From: Cokeromyces recurvatus
Taxonomy: Eukaryota; Mucoromycota; Mucoromycetes; Mucorales; Mucoraceae
Reading direction: 5' to 3'
Length of the DNA: 64,000 nucleotides
NCBI RefSeq assembly: GCF_025118155.1
Contig: NW_026251428.1
Coordinates: 62,001-126,000 of the forward strand
Under the pieces are notes generated by a model. That model saw nothing but the letters and a program-made list of their open reading frames with translations, was not told the origin of the DNA and made no database searches. The position numbers and the translations under genes were made by a program. How positions within the stretch are numbered: position 1 is the first letter of the stretch; each line of letters starts with the position of its first letter. Positions 37,612-49,768 of the stretch are shown piece after piece.

Positions 37612-38883
37612 TTATTGATCTAAACCCATATTATCATCTGAAGGGTCTAGCAAACTAAAAATAAAGTTAAGTAAAGTGATCTTTAGATAGCTGTTTCTGA
37701 ATTTTACCTGTATTGCTTAAGAAGCACACATTCGCCACCACTTTCCAAGTCAATATTATACTGATAAAAGAAACCTTCGGAGGTAATCACCATTACTTGT
37801 GGTGTTGTGCTATAGAATTATAAGTATCACTAAAATACATCAAGTCCTTTTTTTTTTTTTACCTGCTTAGTGCAACTAAGCTTCGAACACCTGCACTCGG
37901 TAATTTTAATGAAGCAAAATCTCGTGTGGGTTCCCACATTTCAGTCAAAACGTCAGGTAAATAAGATCCAACACTACCTGCTAAGTTTCTACCCAAATGC
38001 ATTGAAGATCTGCGAAGCATTTGTCTATATAATGATATAAATAAATAAGACCCATAACAGGTTAAATTAGCTGATGCTAGCTTACCCTACACTGGAACTT
38101 CTACCTCTTTTATCTCTATCCTCATTCAAGCCAGGGCTTCCATTATTTGATCCCAATTTAAAGATGTGAACTGTTTCCGTATCACTTGAAACACATAATA
38201 GTGAGCTTACTAGATTAAATGACATAGAATATATCTTTGCTGGGTAAGAGCCTCGTCTAAATTGATAAATTTTTGTAGCATCCAGAGTAGAAAAAATACG
38301 AATTACAGTCCCCTTTAATAAATGAATTAGGGCATATGCATATATATATATATATATCTAATGTGCCACTATCTTAATATTACCTTTTCACTGGCTGTGG
38401 CTAATAATGTTCCTTCAGAATTCATAGAAAGGCAGCTGACAGGTGACTTGTGTGCTTGAATTATATTGGTGGTTTGTGGACCTAATGCATCAAAAATCTC
38501 CACGTCACCTGATATATAAAATGAATTAGATGAGCCACTATTGGGTGAAAAAGGTGAACTAGTTGAAGACCTTGCAGGATAAGCTATAAAGCAGTTTTCA
38601 CTCGAAGGAGACAAAGCACAAATGGCTAAAATCATATATTAAGATAAATAGATGATGTGTATTGTCAGCAGGCAGATAATCTTACCATTAGGGTTTGGAT
38701 TTGTATCAATCGTATGGAGTAGTTTCATGTTACTGATATCATATAAAAAAATTTGTTCTTCCAAAACAACAATCAATCTTCTTCTATTCATTTTTACTGC
38801 AAGAATAGCAGTGGGGAATGATAATTCGCAAATCGTTGTTTGTCTCTAAATAAACAATATTAATTACAAAAGAAAAGAAGAAG

Positions 38884-38919
<36 letters not shown>

Positions 38920-39272
38920 AGGAAGGATGGACATTTCATAATTAAAATAATTACCTTTGTATTAATAATTTGCAATTGCCTTGGCGAAAAAGCTGGATGT
39001 TCACCAGCTCCTACAAGTGCAACAAGAGATGTGCAAAATAACATTTCTACAATGCCTGTTCCGCCCGTCTCTTTATGTTGAAGTAAATTCATTTGCTCTG
39101 TTTTTTTTTTAAAGAAAAAAGGAAATCATCACTTACGTTTAGAATAACATTTTCCAAATGGATCACAATTGTAGATTCGATATCCTCTTTCAGTGCCAAC
39201 AGATATACAGCTAAAGTCTTGATTGAAATTTAAAAATAAAATTTCATTATTACTTTTATCTCCAAGATTCAT
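37612..39272 (-). CDS. ATG18: PROPPIN WD-repeat protein Atg18/WIPI
   Basis: Multi-exon gene from ATG 39272 ([20 protein letters not shown]) to TAA 37612, about 400 residues. The seven-bladed PROPPIN fold is visible from the blocks [41 protein letters not shown] and [20 protein letters not shown]. The phosphoinositide-binding motif appears as FRRG in [18 protein letters not shown] (L/FRRG of the family). Atg18 binds PI3P and PI(3,5)P2 and acts in autophagosome formation and vacuole size control, downstream of Fab1, which is also in this window. A Ser-rich loop ([19 protein letters not shown]) sits in blade 6 where Atg18 has its 6CD loop. A 33-nt A/T tract lies in one intron. Confidence 0.93.
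38884..38916. repeat. Poly-A (33 nt) in ATG18 intron
   Basis: Uninterrupted A run; on the coding strand it is a T tract. Confidence 0.9.
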
Positions 39273-39639
39273 TTTATTAAAGAGAAAATTAGAAAAAAAA
39301 TAAAAATAAAAAGTCTTTTGTATAAGTATTATTATTTAATTTAATTTTATTTTATTTTATTTTTTTTGCTGCATTTTATTCACAACACCGCACCCACGCC
39401 CCCTATAATTGTTCAACTTGAAACTTTTCTTCTCCATTAATCAGATGTAAATGGTGTGTGTAGTTAATTTACAGAAATTATTAGGGGAAAAAAAATTATA
39501 CAGACAACAAGAAGCAATATGTAAACATGTATATATATATAAAAAAAAAAAAATAACAAATTCCTTAGAATAAGAAAGAATAACTAATAAATATATCATA
39601 ATATACATTTATAATAGTGCCATTTACCTTTAGTTATAT

Positions 39640-39873
39640 CTATGCTATATACTTTCCAGTGATTAAATATAATAACTTTACATGCTTGTTGAAGGCTTTA
39701 TACAATATATCCTTTTCTCTATCATTAGCAACTTTCATAATGAATTTTGGAGCATTATTTACTAATTCAATACTCTGCTTGGGCAAAAAGTTTAAATTAT
39801 TAAGTAAATACACCCTAATAGAGGGAGAGGCTTCTTGTATATTCTTGCTTTTTTTTTTGGTATATACTATCAT
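39640..39873 (-). pseudogene. Coding-like tract, possible exon or gene relic
   Basis: A 77-codon frame whose middle (IRVYLLNNLNFLPKQSIEL then VNNAPKFIMKVANDREKDIL) has mixed, non-repetitive composition more like real protein than its neighbours. ELVNNAPK faintly recalls the ribosomal L7/L12 C-terminal helix, but the rest does not convince. No upstream exon with a clean splice site was found. Confidence 0.2.
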
Positions 39874-40660
39874 TACGCGTGGAATACCTTAATATTTTAC
39901 TATTTGATCTAATGATTTAGATCTCTTATAAATTTAAAGCACTCTTTTATATGTATACGACTTGCTTTATACATTCCCTATAATATAGAGCATTTACTAT
40001 GATACCAATTACATATGTGCATACAAAGACTGTACATGATATATTCTTGATACATCAAATATATCGTTATGTTTTCTTACTGCTACATAGATATAGAAGA
40101 ATTGAAAGAAACAAATACAGAAGACTACTTTAAATACTGAGTAAAACTATCAAGCTGTACATTACAATATGAGACAAATTTTATTTTGATTTATATACCA
40201 AACCAATATTATAATAGCTTTATTATCCTCTTACATTGCATAATGAAACTGAAAGCTTGTAAAATCGAATAATGTATTAACTGAGCTTAATTATATATTA
40301 TATAAAGATAAGCGTCTTTTTTCTTTAAAAAAATAAAACAAAATAAAATAAAAACAAGGTAACTATTTCAATAAGCTCACTCGCTAAAGCAATAAGTGAA
40401 TCCATGTATTTGATAACTCGCTTGTTCTTGATTGAGATATATTTAAACTAATAAAATCATTGGTTTCTATCAGTTTTATTTTTATTTATTTTTTTAAATA
40501 TTAGACTATATAGCATAAAAATAAGCTACAAATAAGCTTATAACGCGATGATTTGATTAATGCATATCCTTGTCATTCACAATTAAATATATAAATGTTA
40601 AATATTGGTTGTGTATTTTTCTTTTCTTTCTTTTTTTTTTCATTTGTGTTTGTTATTTCT

Positions 40661-40790
40661 GAAATGGACGCATCTGAACGACAGAAGTATACCCCCTCAC
40701 ACCTCCCGAGGGCGTACAAGCAACTGAAGAGACACTCCAGGCTGATCAGGCCCAGCCATTTCACGGCCGTGGAATAGCCGGTTGATGATC
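40661..40790. other. GC-rich island of unknown nature
   Basis: About 57% G+C over 120 bp by hand count, against roughly a quarter to a third around it. One plus-strand frame from ATG 40664 gives 37 residues (MDASERQKYTPSHLPRAYK then QLKRHSRLIRPSHFTAVE); a second plus frame is open too (YPLTPPEGVQATEETLQAD then QAQPFHGRGIAG). The right end holds an imperfect palindrome centred on CACGGCCGTG. Could be an exon fragment, a structured RNA or an insertion. Confidence 0.35.
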
Positions 40791-41622
40791 ATAAAGAAAA
40801 AAAAAGAAAAAAAAAGGGAATTTTACAATTTTTTGACCCCATTTTTATACCTTTTTTTTCCCTTTTTTTAAGGAGTAAATTCATTCAAGGAGTAAATATT
40901 TTTATCCAATCAATTTGAACATTCTTTTATTTATGAACATGTGCATCATATGTTTACGTAAAACTCTCAAGTCATTAATAAACAGCCAATTGGAGGGGTT
41001 AACTCAGTTTTAATTTACTTTTGCTATTGCTTTTATTTACTTAAATACTAGAAAAAATGAGAGCAAATAATTTCTTTATTTATCTGATTCTTTTGATTTT
41101 ATTTTGTTTCAAATTTAAAAACTGATCCCTTATTATAACTTTATTGTAAATAAATTCATTCGTTTTTTGGTTGTGAAAAGGAAGAAATCTATAATTATAA
41201 CCTTGCAAGCATATATATATATATATATTTTTTTCTTACTTTATTCAACAATATAAGAAAGATGACTCTATGTCTTGTAATTTATAAACATACAATCTTT
41301 TCAAAGAATCGCATTATCATTGTAGATTTACATTCTATATTAATTTGCTGCACAAAGTTTGTATTTTCTCTTAAATATATACTATTTGTAATTGTATAAT
41401 CAATGCGTTGATTAAAACATATAATCTGAATGTAGCATAGTAATTTAAGCCAAACCTTAAATGTAAAAGTTTTTTTTTTTTTTTTTTTTTGATCTCAAGT
41501 TGCTTACAATGGCACCCTATATTAATATATGGGTGTTTTCTATACATGCGTCAATCAACGATTACTTTCTTTTTTTTTTCTTTTTTTTTTAGTACAATAG
41601 TATTCTTTATTACACGATGGTT

Positions 41623-42174
41623 CTATTGTTTAGACACAACTTGGATATTATACTTTTTCTGGAATTCAACAAATTCTTCTTCTTTACGCTTGTAAGATTG
41701 TAATAAGGATTCTATAACTTGTTTGATCTAATAACACAATAAGTTATTGTTATATACAATGTAAACAAAAGCTTCTTACCCCTTTATAATTAGTTTCTAA
41801 CGCAGGTAAAACTTCTTTGATTGTTCTTTCTACAAGAACACCACCTACCATACGAAAGCATTTACGTTCTGGTTCAAGTGGTGAAATGCTATCAATCACA
41901 AGTCTACAAATAATAAATTAAGAATTAAAAAAGTCAATTTACTTGAAATAATAATAATAATAATAATAAATTTACTTGTGCTCTTCAACTTCTGATTCTA
42001 ATTCACCTATTTTTTGTGCTATTTGTTGAAGTTCATTTTTATATTGATTATACTATTAAATGATCATGTTGATGTTAGAAATTACATGTGTATTTTTTTT
42101 TTGGCAATGTTTTGTATTAGTTAGCATACTTTTTGTGTTAATTCAGCATCAGAAGGTCTTTTGTTGGTAGCCAT
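41623..42174 (-). CDS. GIM4: Prefoldin subunit 2
   Basis: Four short exons between ATG 42174 and TAG 41623, about 115 residues. The translation runs MATNKRPSDAELTQKYNQYK, then an N-terminal helix ELQQIAQKIGELESEVEEH, a beta-hairpin block RKCFRMVGGVLVERTIKEVL, and a C-terminal helix YKGIKQVIESLLQSYKRKEE. This is the beta-type prefoldin layout of two helices joined by a single hairpin, with the PFD2 signature PERKCFRMVGGVLVERT. Prefoldin delivers unfolded actin and tubulin to the chaperonin CCT in the cytosol. The last exon lies just past a poly-T/AG boundary, and intron sizes are 60-80 bp. Confidence 0.9.
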
Positions 42175-44633
42175 CGTACGCGTATATGTAGATGATCGTC
42201 AAATTGAAATAAAAAAAAAAAAAAAAAAATAGTTATTTTTCTCTATAATGGAGTTTTAAAAAAAAAAGCGTCCTGACTTACTAGTATTAGTAGTATTTAC
42301 TATGGGTGAAATTAAATTTTGCTAGAAACACCAACATAAACCTAATTTCTTAGCCATACTAGGACTAGGAAAAATACATATTTGATACGACATTATTTTT
42401 GTTCTTGTTGAAGAGAAAATCTAGGAGGATGCTTTCGATCAGTTAATTCTTTTAACAGCATTACAATTACGTTGCTACTGTATACTACAGCTTCTGGAAG
42501 CTAATATATCATGATAGCCTATTATTGCAGGCATAAGTTTTCTTTCAAAGCATAAATAATAAGTTTTTATATATATATATATAAGCTATGTTTATAACAG
42601 TTATTAACTATCATAAAAGAGCACGTGTAGTATGTGGAATAGACTTTTTTTTTTATTGTTGTTTAATAAAAGTCTAATGTTTACCCTTGCAGTTGTATGA
42701 AAGGGACACTTATGGGGCACGTTTACGTCGTTTTGAAAATACCTATTTTATTTAAACTTTTGCGATTATATTCATGGTAAATTGTATCATAACATCGAAA
42801 CAGGTAAGCAAGTACACTCTGGAAGGAGACATTAGAGGTTCAATAGAGAAGGATACGATTGCTTCTTACATCGTTAAATTTCTGAAATTAGTTATTAAAG
42901 TAAATTGATAATAATAGTATATTTTTATTATGATGTATAACTGTAAAGTGGATCACAGCCGCTTTGGTGTAGCCTGTGAGTATCAACCATTCTTTATACG
43001 TCTATAATCATCCTACTTGAATGTTATTGAAAGATGCTAGTCTAAAGATTAAAGAAAGCTTAAGAAGAAACTCACTCAGAAAAAAAAAAGTAATCTATTT
43101 ACACCTCGCATCAGAGAAATATGTATGACTACTACTTTAAGATGGGTTAAGAATATTGCCTTGTATTGTGATAAATGTTTATAAAAAAAAATAGATTAAT
43201 TTAAGATAGTTTCAATATAGATAAGCTCTAATTTCACCTTAAAAGAACATTGCAAATATTTCTTTGTCTATTAGTGTCTACAAGAAAAAATAAAGTAAAG
43301 TTAAATATCATGATAATAAAAGAAAAATTTAGTTTTATGCTTAAGATTTAGTCGTCTATTTATTAAGCTGAAGAGACAATAGAGGACTAAGAGGAGATCA
43401 GTTTTTTTTAGCAAAGTTATTAAGGGAATGTCTAACCAAATAAGTGTACGAAATAAGTAAGCTTTAATTTACTATGATAGTTTGTAGTTGAAATTAATCG
43501 TTTGACATTTGAATTTAGTGGAGGGGGGGGGAGTTATAGTTCAATGTAATGAGTATTCTTTATATGTATATAGAATTTAGGCAAAAGAAAAATGCATACG
43601 TTTGTGATACCGTATTGCAATAGTTAAAATGACGCATCATTATCCGAATGAATATTAGTCACTGTTTACATAGTGTCTATCTCATAGTTAAACTTAACAT
43701 TATAAGTTTCCTAAAACAGCAGAAAAAGAATGAAGGCTTTGAACTCTTTTCCTATTAAAAAAAAGGGGGGGAGGAAAGGAGAGTGGGAGTACAACGACTA
43801 TAATATCGTTAATTTGACAATAATTAAAATCATTAATGCTCCACTTTGCCTGCTAGATAAATTCGGCTCGTGGCTGGAGTTATTTACTGAATGATGGTGC
43901 TGTAATATTTTTTTATATAACTTTTTAGGTTGTATCTTGCCTAGTTTAAATTTCCTTGGAGTAAATTTTATTTTTGATATAGAAGATTAGTTGGCTTAGT
44001 CTTCCCATTATATATCAAGTTTGCGAGATCATATCCAGTTAATCATAAAAAAATTATTCTTCTACTTATTTTATTTTGAAGTGTATCGATATTCTTTTTT
44101 TTTTTCATTGGAGTCTTCATATATCCTTTTATAACAGCTTTTGACTTAATCCTTAAGCTGCTTTGTTAGATGCCCGACTATATAATAACATTGGGTTAAT
44201 AGTATTATTTATTTATTTATTTATTTTTTTAAGAAAAAGAAAAGAAAAATAAATAAATCCTTGAACCACTTATTCTATTCTAAGATTGATAGTCGGAGAT
44301 TACAGTCAACAAATTGTTAGGCGTAAAATCATAGAATCTATCTTAGATCAAACAAAACTGAAGAAAACTTCATTCTTTTCGAATTATTTTTTTTAATTTA
44401 AATGTGAATTGATTGGTTGACTTCTATAAATTGAATAAGGGTACCCAATCAAGTAAATTACTGGTACCTTGTTACCTAAGTATCCAAGTCTATGATAAAA
44501 AAAAAAGAACTAAACTTTTTTATTTTATTTTACTTTTTTTTTCTTTTTTTATTTTCTTTTTTTTTTTTTTTATTTATTTATTTAATTGCTACCTTTTATT
44601 TACAAATATTAGATAGGTAAATAAAGCATAAGG
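42175..44633. other. Gene-poor interval with coding-like fragments
   Basis: 2.46 kb without an intact gene. Short coding-like tracts occur near 42400-42510 (minus) and 42690-43010 (plus). Pyrimidine-rich runs at 44500-44580 probably belong to the P5 ATPase promoter. Confidence 0.45.
42690..43010 (+). pseudogene. Cluster of short coding-like tracts, likely decayed gene
   Basis: Three consecutive short frames read as plausible protein: LQLYERDTYGARLRRFEN (about 42690-42750), KYTLEGDIRGSIEKDTIAS then YIVKFLKLVIKVN (about 42810-42905), and VDHSRFGVACEYQPFFIRL (about 42950-43005). Splice-like signals (TTGCAG, GTAAAT, GTAAGC) occur between them but do not yield a full gene with a start. I do not recognise the family. 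Confidence 0.3.
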
Positions 44634-45615
44634 ATGAAAATCAGAGAAATCCTTTGTGGTTTATTATCCACTACATTTGTATTAAGGGTTGCTACTATAC
44701 CTTTATTCGAAATACGTAAGTTTTTATTTATTATTGTTATTTTGTTTATTTACATTTTTACCTTTATAGCAAATGATTATGATAGATACGGTAATGAATG
44801 TCCTCTGTTCGCCCATAATGATATCAAATGCCCATTACTTTGTGTCAGGAGTTATGATCTTTGTCCGCCTTCATTAGCCGCTAATTGTCCTCCTGGTTTA
44901 AGCTTTTGTGGGGATGGCACTTGTCAAGTCTCTTGTGAAGGGATTGAAAACGCCTGTCAATGTGGAGATGTCTCTCTCAATTACGTACCTTGTTCTGCTG
45001 GTCAATTAGTTAATATTTCTCATTTTGATCCTGTTAATCAGGTTGTTCAAATACAAAATTTCTGTGCTTCAAAGGCTGATATCAATAATCGAATAATTAA
45101 TACCTGGGGTAATTTTAGCACATCATCAGTCTGGTTATCTTGTCCTATCACTGAACCTTATTTTACTTATACTGAACCTATGTGGATTGCTGTATGGTCA
45201 TTAATGGGTATTGAAGCTGCTATTTTAATATTATGGTGTATTTATAAAGTGATTCGTGAGGCCAAATTTCATCGTGAAGTGAAAAGTACAACAGCTTATT
45301 CTATAGATAATACCAACAATTCGATTAAAGTTAACAGTCAGATTGATGAATCAGATGTAATTAAAGAAAAGTCCGAATTATACAAGAAATCCGAAAACGA
45401 TAATTCTACCATCGGCAGTGAATCATTTATTGAAGAATCAGAAAAGCTAAGATTTAGAGGCTTTTCTAATGATTATTTTGGTATATTTGCTTTTGGTTCT
45501 GTTATTATAACTACCTTATTATTCTTTGTTTTCCTTGGTTGTCTTGTTGGTGATTATTGTAAGTAAAGAAGAGGAGGAGGAGGAAAAAAAAAAATATTCT
45601 ACTTAATTCATGAAT

Positions 45616-45663
<48 letters not shown>

Positions 45664-48600
45664 CGGAACTTTGGGTGGCGAACAATTAGCAGTCTTTTTA
45701 ACAGGCGATCTTTCATCCAAGATTTTTGCTGCTGTATGGCATCTAGCAGCTGCTTGGTTTTGTATTATAATGCTTACTAAAAAAGAATTCGTAATTATTT
45801 TAGAATTGAGTCTTACCCACATACATGCCCCTTTGTTCAAGTAGAGCGTAAACAAGATGAATTGGTCTTTTTAGCGGATGGTAGTAAATGGATTTCAAAA
45901 CTTAGGGAAATTGAACAACGTGTCACCAAACAGCTTGGGTAATATACATGTGAAGATGTATGGTATAAAGTTTGACAATCTAACTATTATTTTTTTTTTT
46001 TTTGGTATTACTATTCATATTATTAGAATGGACATTATGGTGTCTACTTGTAAGGTCAAGTTTGCAGAAAATAGACTTCGTTACTTTGAATATCAATGTA
46101 TGAGATATGTATATAATTCTGATAAGAGACGTTTTGAGCCTTACGAGTATGATTTGGGAAACACACATAGAAAACTTCAAGCTTGGTCAAAGGGTGTATC
46201 CACAGAGGATGCTAAAGTAAGAGCCGCCATGTTAGGTGCTAATATTATTAAAGTGGATGTTCCATCAATTCCTTTAGCCATCGTCCAAGAGTAAGTTTGA
46301 CAGTTTTTTTTTTTTTTTTCTTTAAAAAAAAAAAAGAAAGTTAGAGTTATATAAGGTTACACAGTGATATTTAAATGTCTACTCTATTATAGATTCTCTT
46401 CCTTTTTATATCTTTATCAAATGATGTGCATGTGGGTATGGTATTACTTTCAATATTATAAAATGGGTCTTGTTCAAACATGTATTATTCTTGTTGCTGC
46501 CATTATTCAAGTCTTTTTACGTCTTAAAGCAGAACATCGAATTAAGGAAATGGCCGAACATGTTACCGATGTTACTGTACTACGTGATGGTCAGTGGATT
46601 ACAACTTCAAGCGCTAGTTTAATTCCAGGTGATGTTTTTGAAGTTGAAGAAAATACAATTGTTCCTTGTGATGCTGTTATTCTATCTGGCACAGTTGTTG
46701 TAAATGAGTCTTCTCTTACAGGTGAAGCGATGCCCATTCGAAAATTGGCTATTCCAAATGATGATAATTTGTATGAAATGAATGGATCTGGTAAAGTGAA
46801 CACTTTGTTTGCTGGTACCATCGTCTCTCAGACTACCACACTCGATCATGAACGTGTGTATGCATTGACGCTTCGTACTGGTATTGCCTCTGAAAAGGGT
46901 ATGCTTATTCATAAAATCCTTTTCCCTTCCCCTGTCTCCTTCATCTTTAATGAACATCTCAAGGTGGCTATCTCAATCCTTCTTATCTGGGGTCTCATCG
47001 CCTTTTGTTTGACTTTATATCTTATGGGTCGTGGAAATATTACGAGCTGGTTTTATGGTGTATTTATCATGTCTGAAATTTTTTCACCTTTACTTCCTGC
47101 TGCTTTTACAATTAATCAATCTGTCTGTTCCGCACGTCTTCGTCGAAAGAAAATCCTCTGCATTGATCTTCCTCGTATCAATCTCTCTGGCAAAGTGCGG
47201 ATTTTCTGTTTCGATAAGACTGGAACGTTAACTCGTGAGGGACTGGAGTTTTATGGTGCTGTAGCTGCACCTTCAGCTGTGATTGGCCCCTTTGGTACAC
47301 GTGAAGAAGATTCACTTAAGATGGAACCCATCTTATCGATGGGTATTGCTACATGTCATGCTGTTACAGAGGTGAAAGGAGAATATATTGGTAATCCTGT
47401 AGATATTGAGTCCTTTAATGCTATGAAATGGGAGCTTTTAAAGCCTGAAAGACCTGAGTATCTAGATACCTTAGCTGCACCCTCCACGACCCCTACAAAG
47501 AAGAAAAGACTGGTTCATGTCATTCGTCGCTTTGAATTTGTTCACGCTCGTGCTTCTCAATCCGTTGCTGTTTTCGATCCAGAGACACAGCACGTCCACG
47601 TCTATCTGAAGGGTTCATTTGAACGTATTAAGCATTATTCTCAACCGGACTCTATTCCTGTTGACTATGATCAACAGGCAGCTAAATATGCTCAAGAGGG
47701 GTGTTACGTTCTTGCCATTGCTCATCGTGATCTTGGTGTTTTAGAGAAGGATATAAGGATGGAGGAAATAAAGTTAATGACACGTGATGAGCTTGAACGA
47801 GGCTGTCACTTTTCTGGTTTTGTTCTCTTTCGTAATATGTTGAAACATGATACAAGGGAAGCGATTATGGAATTAAAGGGGGGTGATACACGTGTTGTCA
47901 TGATCACAGGTGATACAGCATTGACGGGCATCTATATTGCTCGACAATGTGGCATGATCGAACCTCACCAACGTATTCTTCTAGCTGATCTTGTGTCTGG
48001 TACTGTAGTTTGGCATGATATTGAATCCGGAGAGCAAATAAATATCGACGAGGTGATTGAGATGGACCCTCGTGAAGAACACGAAAAGCGTATTGAACTT
48101 GCTATGACGGGTCGGGCATTTGAGGCCTTAGTGCAGCAAGATAAGATACGTAACTATCTAATGATGACGCGTGTGTTTGCACGTATGACGCCTAATAACA
48201 AAGTATCGTGTGTTCAATTACATATGGAAAAGGCTGTGACAGCTATGTGTGGTGATGGTGGCAATGACTGTGGTGCATTACGAGCAGCTCATGTTGGTTT
48301 AGCATTATCAGAGGCAGAGGCGTCTATTGTTTCCCCTTTTAGTACTAGTAATCGATCCATTATGCAATGTGTAGAACTTTTAAAGCAAGGTCGATCTGCA
48401 CTGGCTACTAGCTTTTCAAACTATAAATTTTTAATCTTATATGGTGAATCAATGGCCTTTTGGGAGCTTATCATGTTTTATTTTACTGTCATTGCTTCTC
48501 AACCTATCTGGATTACTATTGATGGATTTATTACAACAACCATGACTTTAGCTATCACACAAGCTCAGCCTGCAAAAAAATTAGCTCCTTGTCGACCCAC

Positions 48601-48682
48601 TGCAAAGCCTTTAGGATTGTATACCTTGGCGTCTTTACTTGGTGTTATTTTTATTAACTTTTGGTTTATCGTGTGCAGGTAA

Positions 48683-48727
<45 letters not shown>

Positions 48728-49339
48728 AGAGAGAGAGAGTCCCCTCCTTTAAATTATTATCATTCGAAAATTGAATACATGTAATTTTTCTATAGTGTTG
48801 TTTGGCTATTTCAACAAGATTGGTTTATTTGTAAAGAATTCGATAGTTCATCCATTGATTCAGCCCAATGGTGGTTAATTGGTGATAATTATGAAGCAGA
48901 AATTATATCACTCGTCATCATGTTTCAATTCTTTAATAGCGGTGCCATTGTTAACTTTGGATCACAATTCCGACAAAGCTGGTGGAGAAATTACATGTTA
49001 GTTTTTATCTGGGCATGTTTCTTTGTGAGCACAAGTTACTTGGTATTAGCGGATCCAAACCCCTATAGTTGTATCTTCCGACTAAACTGTGGTACTAGTA
49101 GCGTATTAGAAGAACTCGGATATCCTAAGCCCTATTGGGACATTCCAGCCTATAACTCACCTGTAGGACATAATGTTCTGCCTAAAGATTTTAGATGGAA
49201 ATTATGGGGCTACATATTGGCTAACTGTGCTTGTAACATCATTTGGGAACGTATTTGTATTCTTTGGATTGCTTGTGATTGGGCTGTAAAGCGGAAAAAG
49301 ACACATCCAAAGGAAAATAGAGCCATATTCAAGCTTTAG
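44634..49339 (+). CDS. P5-type cation/polyamine-transporting ATPase (P5B-like), apparent 1-nt frameshift
   Basis: Exons near 44634..44715, 44770..45558, 45663..45945, 46028..46290, 46393..48679 and 48795..49339; about 1,380 residues. An N-terminal hydrophobic segment precedes a region with 13 cysteines (residues about 35-170: CPPGLSFCGDGTCQVSCEG, ACQCGDV) and predicted glycosylation sites, then a membrane helix. The P5 core follows: NYFRIESYPHTCPFVQVERK, SSLTGEAMPI (A domain), SPLLPAAFT (P5 motif region), FCFDKTGTLTREG (phosphorylated Asp), CGDGGNDCGALRAAHVGLAL (hinge). P5B pumps such as Ypk9 and ATP13A2 act in vacuole/lysosome membranes and export polyamines from the lumen. Frame continuity breaks at the A6 run 45779-45784: upstream reads CIIMLTKK, downstream RIRNYFRIESYPH lies in another frame. 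Confidence 0.88.
45618..45660. repeat. Poly-T (43 nt) directly before a splice acceptor
   Basis: Uninterrupted T run ending in the AG acceptor of exon 3 of the P5 ATPase gene; an extreme polypyrimidine tract. Confidence 0.95.
48689..48738. repeat. Poly-A plus (GA)n in P5 ATPase intron
   Basis: About 36 A followed by a GA dinucleotide run shortly after the donor of the last intron. Confidence 0.9.
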
Positions 49340-49720
49340 AAGAAAAACAAAGCATATAACTTTACATATTATTATTTTGTTATTTTTTTTTATATTTATA
49401 TACATGCATATAGATATATATTTGTTTATACTGTTTATTCCTTTTATATTATTAATATATGACTTTAATAAAAAAAAAAAAAAAAAAAAAGGCGGGAAGA
49501 AGAATGCTTATTGTTAACACACGTTACACACCTTATATGTATAATAAATATTCATATATTCCAAGAAGAAAAAAAAGGGGGGAGGACATTATTATAGCAT
49601 AATAAGGAAGACCTTTAATATATCAAGAAAAAGAAAGTCAATATAACGACAGCGCCATTATAATCTTTTTGTTGTAAAGGGAGTTGTGACTATAGATAAT
49701 AATTATGCCTTGTTGTCTCG

Positions 49721-49768
<48 letters not shown>

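Larger units (their letters stand above)
39273..41622. other. Gene-poor interval between ATG18 and prefoldin 2
   Basis: 2.35 kb of AT-rich DNA, serving at least as the ATG18 promoter. It contains a coding-like tract on the minus strand (39640-39873) and a GC-rich island (40661-40790), both treated separately. No intact gene recognised. Confidence 0.5.

Noticed and set aside
45785..45797. Tiny intron ([17 protein letters not shown]) to explain the P5 ATPase frame change
   Set aside because: Far below any functional intron length, and it would delete the conserved RNYF residues; a one-base indel explains the frames better.
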